Shown: positions 45,743-54,386, counted from the stretch's first letter. The stretch: DNA of 64,000 nucleotides from Flavobacterium sufflavum (GCF_004016525.1 NZ_SACJ01000001.1:558001-622000); one strand, 5' to 3'. Translations and numbers: made by a program. The notes: generated from the letters alone by a model not told the origin.

Positions 45743-46282
45743 TTATTTCAAAACGGCATCAACCTGAATATTGATTTTATTAGCCACTTTATTCTTAACC
45801 ACCGCCGGTATTGAAATATCAAAATCGCTGGCGTTGACTGAAAAATTAGACTGTAAATTAATTCCCGAATTAGACTGACTTATTTTTGCCGGAGCTTTAA
45901 TAACCGCCGTTTTTCCGTGAAGTTCCAGCTTTCCATTGATGACAAAATCTTTGGGTTTTGGCGTTAAACTATTAACATCAAATCCTTCTATTTTACCTTT
46001 AAACAAAGCTTTAGGATATCTATCACTTTCCATATAATTTTCATTGAAATGTTCTTCCATCAAAGCCACTTTAAAACGAAAACCTTTCATTAAAGCTAAA
46101 CTGGCTATTTGACCCGTTGCCGGATTCAAAACCAAAGTTACATTGTTGTTAGTTGCCTTAACTTCTTCAAAAGAAGGCACTGAAGCTTCAAAAATAATCA
46201 CCGCTGATTTGCTGATCTTTTTTTCTTGAGCAAATATCAAACTTGATATCAACACCATTGCTACTACTATGTTATTTTTCAT
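45743..46282 (-). CDS. YceI-family exported protein
   Basis: 179 residues with a signal peptide ending at 'SSLIFAQ' (~19). The YceI lipocalin-like fold is indicated by 'ISKSAVIIFEASVPSFEEVKA' in part, 'FRFKVALMEEHFNENYMESDRYPKA' in part, and the closing 'INIQVDAVLK'. YceI proteins are periplasmic beta-barrels that bind polyisoprenoid-type lipids; their physiological role is unclear. It follows the mono-heme cytochrome lipoprotein by 16 nt and is co-transcribed with it. YceI-cytochrome pairing recurs in bacteria and suggests a link to electron transfer, which is inference here. Confidence 0.9.
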   Translation of the reverse strand: MKNNIVVAMVLISSLIFAQEKKISKSAVIIFEASVPSFEEVKATNNNVTLVLNPATGQIASLALMKGFRFKVALMEEHFNENYMESDRYPKALFKGKIEGFDVNSLTPKPKDFVINGKLELHGKTAVIKAPAKISQSNSGINLQSNFSVNASDFDISIPAVVKNKVANKINIQVDAVLK

Positions 46283-46298
46283 TTTTTCTATTTTAAAA

Positions 46299-46667
46299 TT
46301 ATTGTTCTAATAATCCATCTTGTTGCCATTGCGATACTATATCAATAGTTGCTTGAGGGAGTCTTGGGCCACCTTGCGGCATCAAAAAACTGTTGCCATT
46401 ATTCAATGAGATTCTATTGAGTAATCCGCGATTTTGAACCGCATTTTTTACCTGGTCATAAGTCACTAAAGACATTGGAGCACCATTTCTAGGCACTGCG
46501 GCATGACAGGAAATACAATTGTTGTCGATAATGGATTTTACATTTTGCTGGTAAGTTATTACACCGTCATTGGGTACATCTTCCATCAAAGTTTCTGGAT
46601 TATCATTGGTACAAGCCATAAAAATGCCGGCAAATGCGAGTAGCAGGAAAAAGTTTTTGAGTTTCAT
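46299..46667 (-). CDS. Mono-heme c-type cytochrome lipoprotein
   Basis: 122 residues. Lipoprotein signal with lipobox 'FMACT' (Cys ~19). One heme-attachment motif, 'NNCISCHAAVPRNGAP', and a later Met in 'NSFLMPQGGPRLPQ' as candidate axial ligand, close to the DUF/cytochrome-c planctomycete-type short domain that ends 'IVSQWQQDGLLEQ'. It should be an outer-facing or periplasmic electron carrier. It is the first gene of the pair with YceI. Divergent to the OB-fold gene across a 158-nt region with an inverted repeat. Confidence 0.88.
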   Translation of the reverse strand: MKLKNFFLLLAFAGIFMACTNDNPETLMEDVPNDGVITYQQNVKSIIDNNCISCHAAVPRNGAPMSLVTYDQVKNAVQNRGLLNRISLNNGNSFLMPQGGPRLPQATIDIVSQWQQDGLLEQ

Positions 46668-46673
46668 AATAAG

Positions 46674-46778
46674 TTGGTTTTTGGATTAAAAAAAGATTGT
46701 ATCAGTCAGATGAATCATATACGTTGAAACCGACGCTCTAGTTTTCATAACGCCATTCTTTTTTCAACCAAAAACCAA
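46674..46778. repeat. 11-bp inverted repeat in the divergent promoter region
   Basis: 'TTGGTTTTTGG' (46674-46684) is the exact reverse complement of 'CCAAAAACCAA' (46768-46778), 83 nt apart, placed symmetrically between the divergent genes starting at 46667 and 46826. A shared regulator bound to both arms is possible. Confidence 0.4.
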
Positions 46779-46825
46779 TCTTTCTCTTTTACCGTACATA
46801 ACATTAGACCTTTAAAAACAATGTT

Positions 46826-47215
46826 ATGAACAAAAAAATAGGATACGGAATTTTAATCTTATTGGTGGCAGCCATTGCCATCTATCGCTATACTTATCAA
46901 GATCATAGAGATATCAGCAGCGAAAAAGCCACTTATGTAACTACTATTCCCGCATTAGAAAAGGAATTTGCCACCAATGATAATTTGGCTTTCGCCAAAT
47001 ACCAGGACCAAACCATTGAACTAACAGCTAAAATAACCGCAGTTGATATCGAAAACAAAGCTGTTATTCTTGACAATAAAGTATTTGCAACGTTCAATGA
47101 CAGCTTGCCCAAAGACATCGTTTCAGGCAAAACACTAAAAATCAAAGGACGATTTTTAGGCTATGACGAATTATTAGAAGAATTCAAAATGGACCAGAGT
47201 TCCATTATTCGCTAA
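46826..47215 (+). CDS. OB-fold (tRNA_anti-like) membrane-anchored protein
   Basis: 129 residues: one N-terminal membrane segment (~7-22) and a periplasmic domain with the small beta-barrel pattern of the tRNA_anti-like family ('YQDQTIELTAKITAVD', 'AVILDNKVFATF', 'GKTLKIKGRFLGYDE'). The fold occurs in Bacteroidota as a small envelope protein of unknown role; nucleic-acid binding is not implied. It begins a plus-strand run with the DUF5777 gene 34 nt downstream, divergent from the cytochrome/YceI pair. Confidence 0.78.
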   Translation: MNKKIGYGILILLVAAIAIYRYTYQDHRDISSEKATYVTTIPALEKEFATNDNLAFAKYQDQTIELTAKITAVDIENKAVILDNKVFATFNDSLPKDIVSGKTLKIKGRFLGYDELLEEFKMDQSSIIR

Positions 47216-47249
47216 AAAACTACTTACTAACAAACCAAAATTATATTTT

Positions 47250-48089
47250 ATGAAAAAGCTCATTCTACTCTTATTATTACTTCCATTAATTTCATTTTCG
47301 CAAGACGATTTATTAAACGGAATCGATACTATTTCCGGAAAAGAAAAGGTGTCGGCAGCATTTAAAGGCTTAAAAATTGTCAATCTGGAATCGACTAAAC
47401 TAGCCGCAAAAGGCGATTTGTATTTTATTGTAGCGCATCGATTTGGCTCTGTAAAAGATGGTTTTGAAGGTTTCTTTGGATTGGACAACGCCAACACTCA
47501 ACTAAAATTTGTCTACGGATTGACCGATTGGTTAACGATTAGTGGCGCCAGAAGTGAATTAGCTTATGATTTTTCTACCAAATACATTTTTTTAAACCAA
47601 ATTAAAGACGGTTTTCCGGTAAGCATTGCTGGTTTTACAAGTTTAGCCATAAATAATAAATTGAAAGAAAGTCTCTATCCAAAATTGACATTCGACAATA
47701 GATTGACTTATGTACAACAATTATTGATTTCCAGAAAATACTCCGAAAAATTATCTCTGGAATTAGCGCCAACCATCTTTCACGAAAATTTTGTTGATAA
47801 TCCACAACAAGACAATACCCAATACGCCATCGGAATTGGAGGTCGTTATAAATTGTCAAAACGTTGGTCGCTAAATATTGATTACGCAGCACATTTAAAC
47901 AGAGCTTCTAATTCTATTTATAAAAATCCGCTTTCTATAGGTTTTGATTTAGATACTGGCGGACACGTTTTCCAAATGCATTTTACCAGTTCTCAGGGGA
48001 TTCATGAGGCTGGATTCTTAGGCCAAACAACCGGAGACTGGACAAAAGGCGATGTGTTTTTTGGATTCAATTTGCTAAGAGTTTTCTAA
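47250..48089 (+). CDS. DUF5777 family outer-membrane beta-barrel protein
   Basis: 279 residues. Signal peptide 'KKLILLLLLLPLISFSQ' then a barrel with DUF5777 hallmarks: 'LYFIVAHRFGSVKDGFEGFFGLDNAN' in part, 'LKFVYGLTDWLTISGARS', and the final 'GDVFFGFNLLRVF' ending in Phe, the usual outer-membrane insertion signal. The family's partners are commonly YceI-like proteins and cytochromes, as here. The role is unknown; a porin or surface anchor for the neighbouring proteins is one idea. Confidence 0.85.
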   Translation: MKKLILLLLLLPLISFSQDDLLNGIDTISGKEKVSAAFKGLKIVNLESTKLAAKGDLYFIVAHRFGSVKDGFEGFFGLDNANTQLKFVYGLTDWLTISGARSELAYDFSTKYIFLNQIKDGFPVSIAGFTSLAINNKLKESLYPKLTFDNRLTYVQQLLISRKYSEKLSLELAPTIFHENFVDNPQQDNTQYAIGIGGRYKLSKRWSLNIDYAAHLNRASNSIYKNPLSIGFDLDTGGHVFQMHFTSSQGIHEAGFLGQTTGDWTKGDVFFGFNLLRVF

Positions 48090-48218
48090 AAAATCGCCCT
48101 TTTAAAACTAATTCCAACAGTACCGGTATTTAAAACAATTCTAAATTGATGTTTTTCATAAAAATAGTAAAACCATAAAACAGAAACACTCGTAAATAAT
48201 TTTTAAAACCTGAAAATT

Positions 48219-48653
48219 ATGAAAACGAATAAAATTATCAAAAAAGGGTTGTTCATCCTCGCGGGAATTGTGATACTGTTCATCGCTATTTTGCTTTTTC
48301 ACATTATTACAGCGAAACCGGCAGTCTATGAAAGTCCGAATTTACAAGTGAGCCGAATTGATTTCAAATCGAATATTGATTCGCTGCAAGCCAAACAAAT
48401 TTGTGCCGACTTAAGAACCATAAAAGGCTTAACATCTGATTCTATTATTGTCAAAAGAAATGTTGTAGTGTATTTCCACAATAATAAAATCACCAATTCT
48501 GAGAAAGTTTTCAATGAATTGATGAGCAAGAGACCTTATGAGGCTAAACGCTACATCTTGCCGGCAAGTATGGCAAGCAAAGAAGTTTGCCCAATGGATC
48601 AAAATAGCTTCAGTTATAAATTATCTAAATCAATAAATCAATTTTTTAATTAA
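48219..48653 (+). CDS. Membrane-anchored HMA-like protein without CxxC
   Basis: 144 residues. One membrane segment (~9-31), then a domain (~48-110) with the beta-alpha-beta-beta-alpha-beta spacing of heavy-metal-associated domains: 'IDSLQAKQICADLRTIKGLTS', read in part, 'IIVKRNVVVYFHNNKIT' and 'SEKVFNELM'. The metal-binding CxxC of HMA domains is absent; a single Cys remains in 'QICADL' and another at 'KEVCPM'. It may use other ligands or serve as a protein-interaction module. This is a structural inference, not a recognised family. It lies between DUF5777 and the globin-like lipoprotein, in the same direction. Confidence 0.6.
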   Translation: MKTNKIIKKGLFILAGIVILFIAILLFHIITAKPAVYESPNLQVSRIDFKSNIDSLQAKQICADLRTIKGLTSDSIIVKRNVVVYFHNNKITNSEKVFNELMSKRPYEAKRYILPASMASKEVCPMDQNSFSYKLSKSINQFFN

Positions 48654-48671
48654 TCCTTAAATTCTATTATC

Positions 48672-49259
48672 ATGAAAAATTATTCTAAAATTACACTTGG
48701 TGTATTACTACTCGCATCAGCTGCATTTACTTCTTGCAGCAACGATGATGATGATCCAGCACCAGTAAAAGCTTCAATTTACAGCCGTTTAGGTGGAACA
48801 ACTATGGTTGCTGACCCTGACAATTCAGGGCAAATGATTGAGAAAGGACGTTTATCTTTCCGTAAAGTGGTAAACTCTACAGTAGGTCTTATAGTTGCTG
48901 ATGTTCAATCAAATGCATCTGGAAACTTAGGCGCACATTTTGCTCCTGTTTTAGCAGAAGTTGGAGCTGGCAACACTACTAAATTAGCTATACTAGTAGA
49001 TAATTTAACTGATTTCTTTTCTTTCAATACGGGAGGAACAAACGCAGTAAATACATACTCAGGTTTAAGTATGTCAGCAGCTCATAATCCTGCTATGAAT
49101 CCACGTATGGGAACAAAATCCAGTAATGCCGATTACACTAAATTTGAAGGTTATGTAGGTGCAGCTGCTAATGCTAATGGCGTAGCTTCAAACACAGAAC
49201 TTTATACTGATATTGTAGCTGTATTAGAATCATTAAGAACTCCTATTGTTCAAAAATAA
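48672..49259 (+). CDS. Exported truncated-hemoglobin-like lipoprotein
   Basis: 195 residues. Lipoprotein signal with lipobox 'TSCS' (Cys ~22) and an Asp-rich linker, then a globin-like domain: 'SIYSRLGGTTMV' (the trHb helix A/B start), a middle helical part, 'YSGLSMSAAHNPAM' and 'YTKFEGYVGAAANANGV', ending 'VLESLRTPIV'. Aligned by eye with group 1 truncated hemoglobins, His138 falls on the proximal heme ligand (F8) and the tail matches helix H. Truncated globins are normally cytosolic; here the signal and lipobox place it in the periplasm or on the surface. Role (NO or O2 chemistry, heme carriage) is open. Followed by a strong terminator. Confidence 0.75.
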   Translation: MKNYSKITLGVLLLASAAFTSCSNDDDDPAPVKASIYSRLGGTTMVADPDNSGQMIEKGRLSFRKVVNSTVGLIVADVQSNASGNLGAHFAPVLAEVGAGNTTKLAILVDNLTDFFSFNTGGTNAVNTYSGLSMSAAHNPAMNPRMGTKSSNADYTKFEGYVGAAANANGVASNTELYTDIVAVLESLRTPIVQK

Positions 49260-49274
49260 TTCAATTTTAAGCAT

Positions 49275-49305
49275 AAAAACGCTACTGTTTTGAGTAGCGT
49301 TTTTA
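49275..49305 (+). terminator. Rho-independent terminator after the globin-like gene
   Basis: 'AAAAACGCTACT' pairs with 'AGTAGCGTTTTT' around a short loop (GTTTTG), followed by T-rich sequence. Confidence 0.92.
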
Positions 49306-49608
49306 TTTAAAATACAACTTAAACCGAACACCTAAATTTCGAATACAGCTGTTATATAATTTAAAAAAGTGTTTTATAAAGTTATTTTTAATAACACTTT
49401 TCAAGAACTCTAAGCGATATTTTTTCGTATATAATATTGAAATCAATTGATGTTGTTATTTAGAACAAATCTACATAAATAACTAAAAAACACCTGATTT
49501 TGCACTATTTTTAAATAAAATCGATTTTGTAATTACTATTTTGAATCAAATTTACTCTAAGCGATACAAAAAGAACTTACAGCGTTGTTTTTATAAAATA
49601 GTTAATAA
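49306..49608 (+). promoter_or_regulatory. Upstream region of the hem operon with paired 13-bp direct repeats
   Basis: This 300-nt non-coding stretch holds no gene that I can support. 'ACTCTAAGCGATA' occurs exactly twice, at 49407-49419 and 49554-49566, 147 bp apart; the second copy ends 43 bp before the hemA -7 element. The repeats are in the same orientation and G/C-richer than their surroundings, which makes a regulator site plausible. The nearby AraC protein is one candidate binder. Confidence 0.55.
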
Positions 49609-49616
49609 TAATTTTG
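49585..49616 (+). promoter_or_regulatory. hemA operon promoter
   Basis: TTG at 49585-49587, 21-nt spacer, TAATTTTG at 49609-49616: a good Bacteroidota -33/-7 pair with the same spacing as at 30526-30557. The ATG of hemA is 26 nt downstream. Confidence 0.65.
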
Positions 49617-49642
49617 TTGAACTTTTATAAGGAAAGTATAAA

Positions 49643-50899
49643 ATGGAAAATTATAACATGTCCAGAAACACCACTTTTTACGCTTTAGGTTTAAGTTATA
49701 AAAAAGCAGATGCAACGATCAGAGGTAAATTTAGCTTAGACGCCAAGGCACAATCTATCTTGTTAATGCAGGCTGAAGCCGAAGGAATCGAATCATTGAT
49801 TGTCACTTCAACTTGTAACAGAACTGAAATTTATGGTTTTGCCAATCATCCTTATGAATTAATCAAATTACTTTGTGAAAACAGCCAGGGCTCAGTTCCT
49901 GAATTTCAGGAAGTAGCCTACATTTATAAAAATCAGGAAGCTATCAATCACATGTTTAGAGTGGGAACAGGATTAGACAGCCAGATTTTAGGTGACTTCG
50001 AAATCATCAGCCAGATAAAAAATGCTTTCAACCAGAGTAAATCCTATGGTTTAGTAAATACTTTCATGGAACGCTTAGTAAACTCAGTAATCCAGGCGAG
50101 TAAAAAAATCAAAACAGATACTGAAATTTCTTCTGGTGCAACCTCAGTTTCATTCGCATCAGTTCAATATATCATCAAAAACGTAGAAGATATTGCCAAT
50201 AAAAATATCTTACTTTTTGGAACAGGAAAAATTGGTAGAAATACCTGCGAAAACCTCGTAAAACACACTAAACACGAACAAATTACTTTAATCAACAGAA
50301 CCAAAGACAAGGCAGAGAAATTAGCCGAAAAACTGGATTTGGTGGTTAAAGACTATTCTGATTTGCAATTAGAATTACAAAAAGCCGATGTTTTAGTAGT
50401 AGCTACAGGAGCACAAAACCCAACGGTTGACAAGGCCATTTTAAATCTAAAAAAACCATTGTTGATTTTAGATTTATCTATTCCTAAAAATGTGAATGAA
50501 AATGTAACCGAAATAGAAGGTGTTACTTTAATTCACATGGATCATTTATCTCAAATGACCGATGAAACTTTAGAAAACAGAAAAAAACACATTCCTGCTG
50601 CTGAAGTCATTATCGAAGAAATAAAAGACGAATTTAAGACTTGGACTAAAGGACGTAAATTTGCTCCAACTATCAATGCCTTGAAAGCCAAATTGAACGA
50701 CATTAAAAATTCAGAATTGGATTTTCAAAGTAAAAAAATAGCCGATTTTAACGAAGAGCAAGCCGAAATCATCAGCAATAGAATCATTCAAAAAATCACT
50801 ACTCATTTTGCTAATCACCTCAAAGACGAAAACACTATGGTGGATGAAAGTATCGAATGGATTGAAAAAGTCTTTAAAATTGAGGCCTTAGTTAAATAA
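49643..50899 (+). CDS. hemA: Glutamyl-tRNA reductase
   Basis: 418 residues (a second ATG at 49658 is possible). Reduces glutamyl-tRNA to glutamate-1-semialdehyde with NADPH, the first committed step of C5 tetrapyrrole synthesis. The catalytic Cys is in 'VTSTCNRTEIYG', the substrate loop 'GLDSQILGDFEIISQIK', the NADPH site 'NILLFGTGKIGRNTCENL', and the dimerisation helix lies at the C-terminus. It opens the hem operon behind its own promoter. hemL, which would use its product, is not in the window. Key step for control; the long upstream region supports regulation. Confidence 0.97.
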   Translation: MENYNMSRNTTFYALGLSYKKADATIRGKFSLDAKAQSILLMQAEAEGIESLIVTSTCNRTEIYGFANHPYELIKLLCENSQGSVPEFQEVAYIYKNQEAINHMFRVGTGLDSQILGDFEIISQIKNAFNQSKSYGLVNTFMERLVNSVIQASKKIKTDTEISSGATSVSFASVQYIIKNVEDIANKNILLFGTGKIGRNTCENLVKHTKHEQITLINRTKDKAEKLAEKLDLVVKDYSDLQLELQKADVLVVATGAQNPTVDKAILNLKKPLLILDLSIPKNVNENVTEIEGVTLIHMDHLSQMTDETLENRKKHIPAAEVIIEEIKDEFKTWTKGRKFAPTINALKAKLNDIKNSELDFQSKKIADFNEEQAEIISNRIIQKITTHFANHLKDENTMVDESIEWIEKVFKIEALVK

Positions 50900-50930
50900 T
50901 TAAAAACTTAATGAACCTTAATTCCTTAAT

Positions 50931-50947
50931 GGTTTTAAATTAAAACC
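50931..50947. repeat. Palindrome between hemA and hemC
   Basis: 'GGTTTTAA' and 'TTAAAACC' with one central base form a near-perfect palindrome 23 nt before hemC. It has no T run, so it is more likely a minor mRNA structure than a terminator. Confidence 0.35.
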
Positions 50948-50970
50948 GTTTCCCGGAATAAAATATAAAA

Positions 50971-51897
50971 ATGGCAGAAAAAACAATACGTATAGGTACA
51001 AGAGATAGCGAACTCGCTTTATGGCAAGCACATACTGTTCAAAACAAATTAAACGATTTAGGTTATAAAACCGAAATTATAGCTGTAAAATCCCAAGGCG
51101 ACATCATTCTTGACAAACCCCTTTACGAATTAGGAATCACCGGAATTTTCACCAAAACACTAGATATCGCCATGATTAACGGCGATGTGGATATTGCGGT
51201 ACATTCGATGAAAGATGTTCCTACTGCCCTACCTGTCGGAATTGTTCAGGCTGCCGTTTTAGAAAGAGCCAATACCTTAGATATTTTAGTTCACAAAGGC
51301 AATCTTGATTTTCTGGAAGCCAATGGAACTATTGCCACCGGAAGCTTGCGTCGTCAGGCACAATGGCTGAACAAATACCCAAACCATAACGTAGTCGATT
51401 TACGCGGAAACGTAAATACAAGAATGCAAAAATTACAGGAAAGCAATTGGAACGGAGCCGTTTTTGCCGCTGCCGGATTAGAAAGAATCAACTTAAAACC
51501 TACCGATTATATCGATTTGGATTGGATGATTCCAGCTCCTGCCCAAGGTGCCATGCTAGTGGTAGCCATGGGAAATGATAATTATACTCTGGATGCACTT
51601 TCACATCTGAATGATATTGAAACGGAAGTTTGTACTTATATCGAACGCCAATTTTTAAGAACCTTAGAAGGCGGATGTACCGCTCCTATTGGTGCTTTGG
51701 CAAAATACAATGAAGACGAAGATACCATTCATTTTGATGGGGTTTTATTTTCATTGGACGGAAAAGAAAAAATCGAAATCAACAAAGTAGTCGATATTTC
51801 AGAATGGAAAAAATTAGGATTCCATTCAGCCAAAGAAATCTTAGACAATGGCGGAAGCGAATTAATGGCGAATATTAAAGCAACTTTGAAAAAATAA
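50971..51897 (+). CDS. hemC: Porphobilinogen deaminase (hydroxymethylbilane synthase)
   Basis: 308 residues. Condenses four porphobilinogens to hydroxymethylbilane. Motifs: 'IRIGTRDSELALWQA', 'SQGDIILDKPLYELG', 'AVHSMKDVPTALPVG', 'ATGSLRRQAQWL', 'DLRGNVNTRMQKL', and the dipyrromethane cofactor Cys in 'TLEGGCTAPIGALA'. It lies 71 nt after hemA and 22 nt before hemD, the usual order of the pathway genes. No anomalies. Confidence 0.98.
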   Translation: MAEKTIRIGTRDSELALWQAHTVQNKLNDLGYKTEIIAVKSQGDIILDKPLYELGITGIFTKTLDIAMINGDVDIAVHSMKDVPTALPVGIVQAAVLERANTLDILVHKGNLDFLEANGTIATGSLRRQAQWLNKYPNHNVVDLRGNVNTRMQKLQESNWNGAVFAAAGLERINLKPTDYIDLDWMIPAPAQGAMLVVAMGNDNYTLDALSHLNDIETEVCTYIERQFLRTLEGGCTAPIGALAKYNEDEDTIHFDGVLFSLDGKEKIEINKVVDISEWKKLGFHSAKEILDNGGSELMANIKATLKK

Positions 51898-51919
51898 TTT
51901 CGTTTTCCAATCCCAAAAC

Positions 51920-52573
51920 ATGAAAATACTCTCTACCAAAATACTTGCTGATTCTCAAAAAAAACCACTGATTGACGCTGGTTTTGAACTCATCGAAAAT
52001 GATTTCATCAGTACCCAAATCAAGTCTTTTGAATTGAAAAATATAAACGAAAGTTTGATTTTTACAAGTCAAAATTCTGTTGAAAGTATTTTACAACACT
52101 CTGAATTAGAAAAACTAAAAACCAAAAAAGTATATTGTGTTGGGATAAAAACCAAAAATTTACTAGCCGATAACGGTTTTGAGGTAATCGCTTATACTGG
52201 TTATGCCGCTGATTTGGCTGAAATCATCACTTTAATTTACAAATCAGAAAACTATACTTTTTTTAGTGGCAACAAACGTAGAGACACTTTACCAGATGCT
52301 TTAAAAGAAGCCGGAGTGACTTTTAACGAAATTGAAGTTTACGAAACCACATTAACTCCTCAAAAAATTAAAGGAACTGTCGATGCGGTTCTGTTTTTCA
52401 GCCCTTCAGCAGTTGAAAGTTATTTGGCAGATAATAAATTAAAAAACGAAATTTGCTTTTGCATTGGCGAAACCACCGCATCAGCATTGGAAAATAAAAC
52501 AAAAAACATCATCGTTGCTGATCAACCTACCATCGAAGATGTAATCGAAGCAATAATAGAAGAATATAAATAA
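51920..52573 (+). CDS. hemD: Uroporphyrinogen-III synthase
   Basis: 217 residues, short but within the range for Bacteroidota. Cyclises hydroxymethylbilane with ring-D inversion. HemD proteins vary greatly; support comes from 'LIFTSQNSVESIL', 'VYCVGIKTKNLLADNGFEV', 'FFSGNKRRDTLPDAL', 'VYETTLTP' and 'VLFFSPSAVESYL', all at the expected places, and from its position between hemC and hemE. Start at the ATG 22 nt after hemC. Confidence 0.93.
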   Translation: MKILSTKILADSQKKPLIDAGFELIENDFISTQIKSFELKNINESLIFTSQNSVESILQHSELEKLKTKKVYCVGIKTKNLLADNGFEVIAYTGYAADLAEIITLIYKSENYTFFSGNKRRDTLPDALKEAGVTFNEIEVYETTLTPQKIKGTVDAVLFFSPSAVESYLADNKLKNEICFCIGETTASALENKTKNIIVADQPTIEDVIEAIIEEYK

Positions 52574-52609
52574 AATTTGCGCCTTAGCGCCTTTGTAGCA
52601 AATACAATT

Positions 52610-53635
52610 ATGATAAAGAACGACCTATTTTTAAAAGCACTAAAAGGAGAAACTGTACAACGTCCACCGGTTTGGATGATGCGTCAAGCGGGAAGATATT
52701 TACCGGAATTTAGAGCTTTGCGCGACAAATACGATTTTTTCACCCGTTGTGAAACTCCTGAATTAGCTGCCGAAATTACCGTTCAGCCCATTCGTCGTAT
52801 TGCTCCCGATGCTGCTATTTTGTTTTCGGATATTTTAGTAGTTCCAAGAGCAATGGGAATTCACGTGGAATTAAAAGACAATTTAGGTCCGATTATCCCG
52901 AATCCAATCCGCACGATGGAACAGGTAAACCAGGTTTACGTACCGGATGTAAATGAGACTTTAGGTTATGTTTTTGATGCCGTTAAGCTGACTAAGGAAA
53001 TGCTGAATGACGAAGTACCATTAATTGGTTTCGCAGGTTCACCTTGGACAATTTTCTGTTATGCTGTGGAAGGAAAAGGTTCGAAAAGCTTTGATACGGC
53101 TAAAGGATTTTGTTTTTCTAACCCGGTAGCTGCTCATACTTTATTACAAAAAATTACCGATACCACGATTTTATACTTGAAAGAAAAAGTAAAATCAGGA
53201 GTAAATGCGGTTCAAATATTTGATTCCTGGGGAGGAATGCTTTCTCCTGTAGATTATCAGGAATTCTCATGGAAATACATCAACCAAATCATAGAGGAGT
53301 TAGCTAAAGTAACACCAGTAATTGTTTTTGGAAAAGGATGTTGGTTTGCTTTGAACGAAATGGGAAAAAGCAAGGCTTCTGCTCTTGGTGTAGACTGGAC
53401 TTGTTCGGCTAGAAATGCGCGTTATTTATCGGGTGGAAATATTACTTTACAAGGTAATTTTGACCCATCTCGTTTGCTTTCGCCAATTCCGACTATCAAG
53501 AAAATGGTTCACGAAATGATTGACGAATTCGGAAAAGACAAATACATCGTAAACCTGGGTCATGGAATTTTACCAAACATTCCTGTGGATCACGCCAAAG
53601 CGTTTATTGATGCGGTGAAAGAATACGGGAATTAG
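52610..53635 (+). CDS. hemE: Uroporphyrinogen decarboxylase
   Basis: 341 residues from the ATG at 52610; a TTG at 52577 would add 11 residues that do not match the family. Decarboxylates uroporphyrinogen III to coproporphyrinogen III. Signature '[19 protein letters not shown]' holds the substrate Arg residues; '[10 protein letters not shown]' carries the catalytic Asp; '[19 protein letters not shown]' and '[10 protein letters not shown]' follow. The 36-nt gap after hemD contains a 'GCGCCTTAGCGCC' direct repeat of the kind seen in flavobacterial intergenic DNA. Confidence 0.98.
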   Translation: MIKNDLFLKALKGETVQRPPVWMMRQAGRYLPEFRALRDKYDFFTRCETPELAAEITVQPIRRIAPDAAILFSDILVVPRAMGIHVELKDNLGPIIPNPIRTMEQVNQVYVPDVNETLGYVFDAVKLTKEMLNDEVPLIGFAGSPWTIFCYAVEGKGSKSFDTAKGFCFSNPVAAHTLLQKITDTTILYLKEKVKSGVNAVQIFDSWGGMLSPVDYQEFSWKYINQIIEELAKVTPVIVFGKGCWFALNEMGKSKASALGVDWTCSARNARYLSGGNITLQGNFDPSRLLSPIPTIKKMVHEMIDEFGKDKYIVNLGHGILPNIPVDHAKAFIDAVKEYGN

Positions 53636-53666
53636 TAAGCAGTTCTCAGTTTGCTGAAATATTTAT

Positions 53667-53966
53667 ATGTTGAAAAAGATAGTTTCAAATCGCAATAATT
53701 TAATTCCAGCATTAATATGTATTTTGTGGAGTTTCTTTGTGGTTTTTCAATTTTTTACATCCATTCCAAATCTTGATCAAAGTAATAAATTGGAAGGTTC
53801 AGGGATGTTTATAATTGGACTACTTATGTTATCTATGATAGTTTGTGTTTTAACATTACTTTGGATAATTATTTCAAACATTATAAATAAAATAAAATTT
53901 TACACTGATATACAATATAGTTTGATGATTTTACTAATTTGGACTATAGCTATTTTAGTAAAATAA
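53667..53966 (+). CDS. Small hypothetical membrane protein
   Basis: 99 residues with three hydrophobic segments (~13-33, ~46-70, ~79-97), charged loops and no known motif. It lies in the same direction between hemE and a second unknown gene, inside the hem operon, with 31 nt before and 45 nt after. The base composition is more AT-rich than the hem genes. I cannot assign a function; it could be a late insertion in the operon. Confidence 0.65.
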   Translation: MLKKIVSNRNNLIPALICILWSFFVVFQFFTSIPNLDQSNKLEGSGMFIIGLLMLSMIVCVLTLLWIIISNIINKIKFYTDIQYSLMILLIWTIAILVK

Positions 53967-54011
53967 GATTATAACTATTTTTTGAAAACCTTGCAGGAGA
54001 AAAACTGAAAA

Positions 54012-54386
54012 ATGCTAAACAAAGGCTTAAGAGACCAAGAAAGTATAAGAATAGACAATGTGCTAAAAACGTTGCATTCTTTGGTTTTTGTACCTGAAAA
54101 CGCATTTGATGTTCATAAAATAGAAGAAGCTCTAAAAGATTTCGGGCTAAATATCGAAAGTTTGATTGCAATAGCACCAAATGACTTGATTATACTTTTG
54201 GAAAGATTGCATCTGGACTGGAATCAATTCGAACAATTTGCTGATTTTCTGGTTGCTTTTTCGAAAGAAGGTAAATTTGATTTTAGAGAAAAAGCCATTT
54301 CCGTTTACAATTACATTCAATCGGAGAGCAAGACTTTTTCGTTTGGAATTTTTAATAAAATAGCTTCCGCAAAAGCCAATTTATAA
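54012..54386 (+). CDS. Hypothetical protein coupled to hemF
   Basis: 124 residues, soluble, helical, starting 'MLNKGLRDQESIRIDNVLKTL'. Its stop overlaps the hemF start by one base (TAATG), so translation is coupled to hemF. No domain is recognised. Small helical genes before hemF occur in other flavobacteria by my recollection of the gene order, but I assign no role. Confidence 0.7.
   Translation: MLNKGLRDQESIRIDNVLKTLHSLVFVPENAFDVHKIEEALKDFGLNIESLIAIAPNDLIILLERLHLDWNQFEQFADFLVAFSKEGKFDFREKAISVYNYIQSESKTFSFGIFNKIASAKANL

Noticed and set aside
47250..48089. DUF5777 barrel as a TonB-dependent transporter
   Set aside because: At 279 residues it is far too short and has no plug domain.
52577..52609. 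Longer hemE start at a TTG
   Set aside because: The added residues do not match the HemE family, while the ATG at 52610 gives the family's normal N-terminus.
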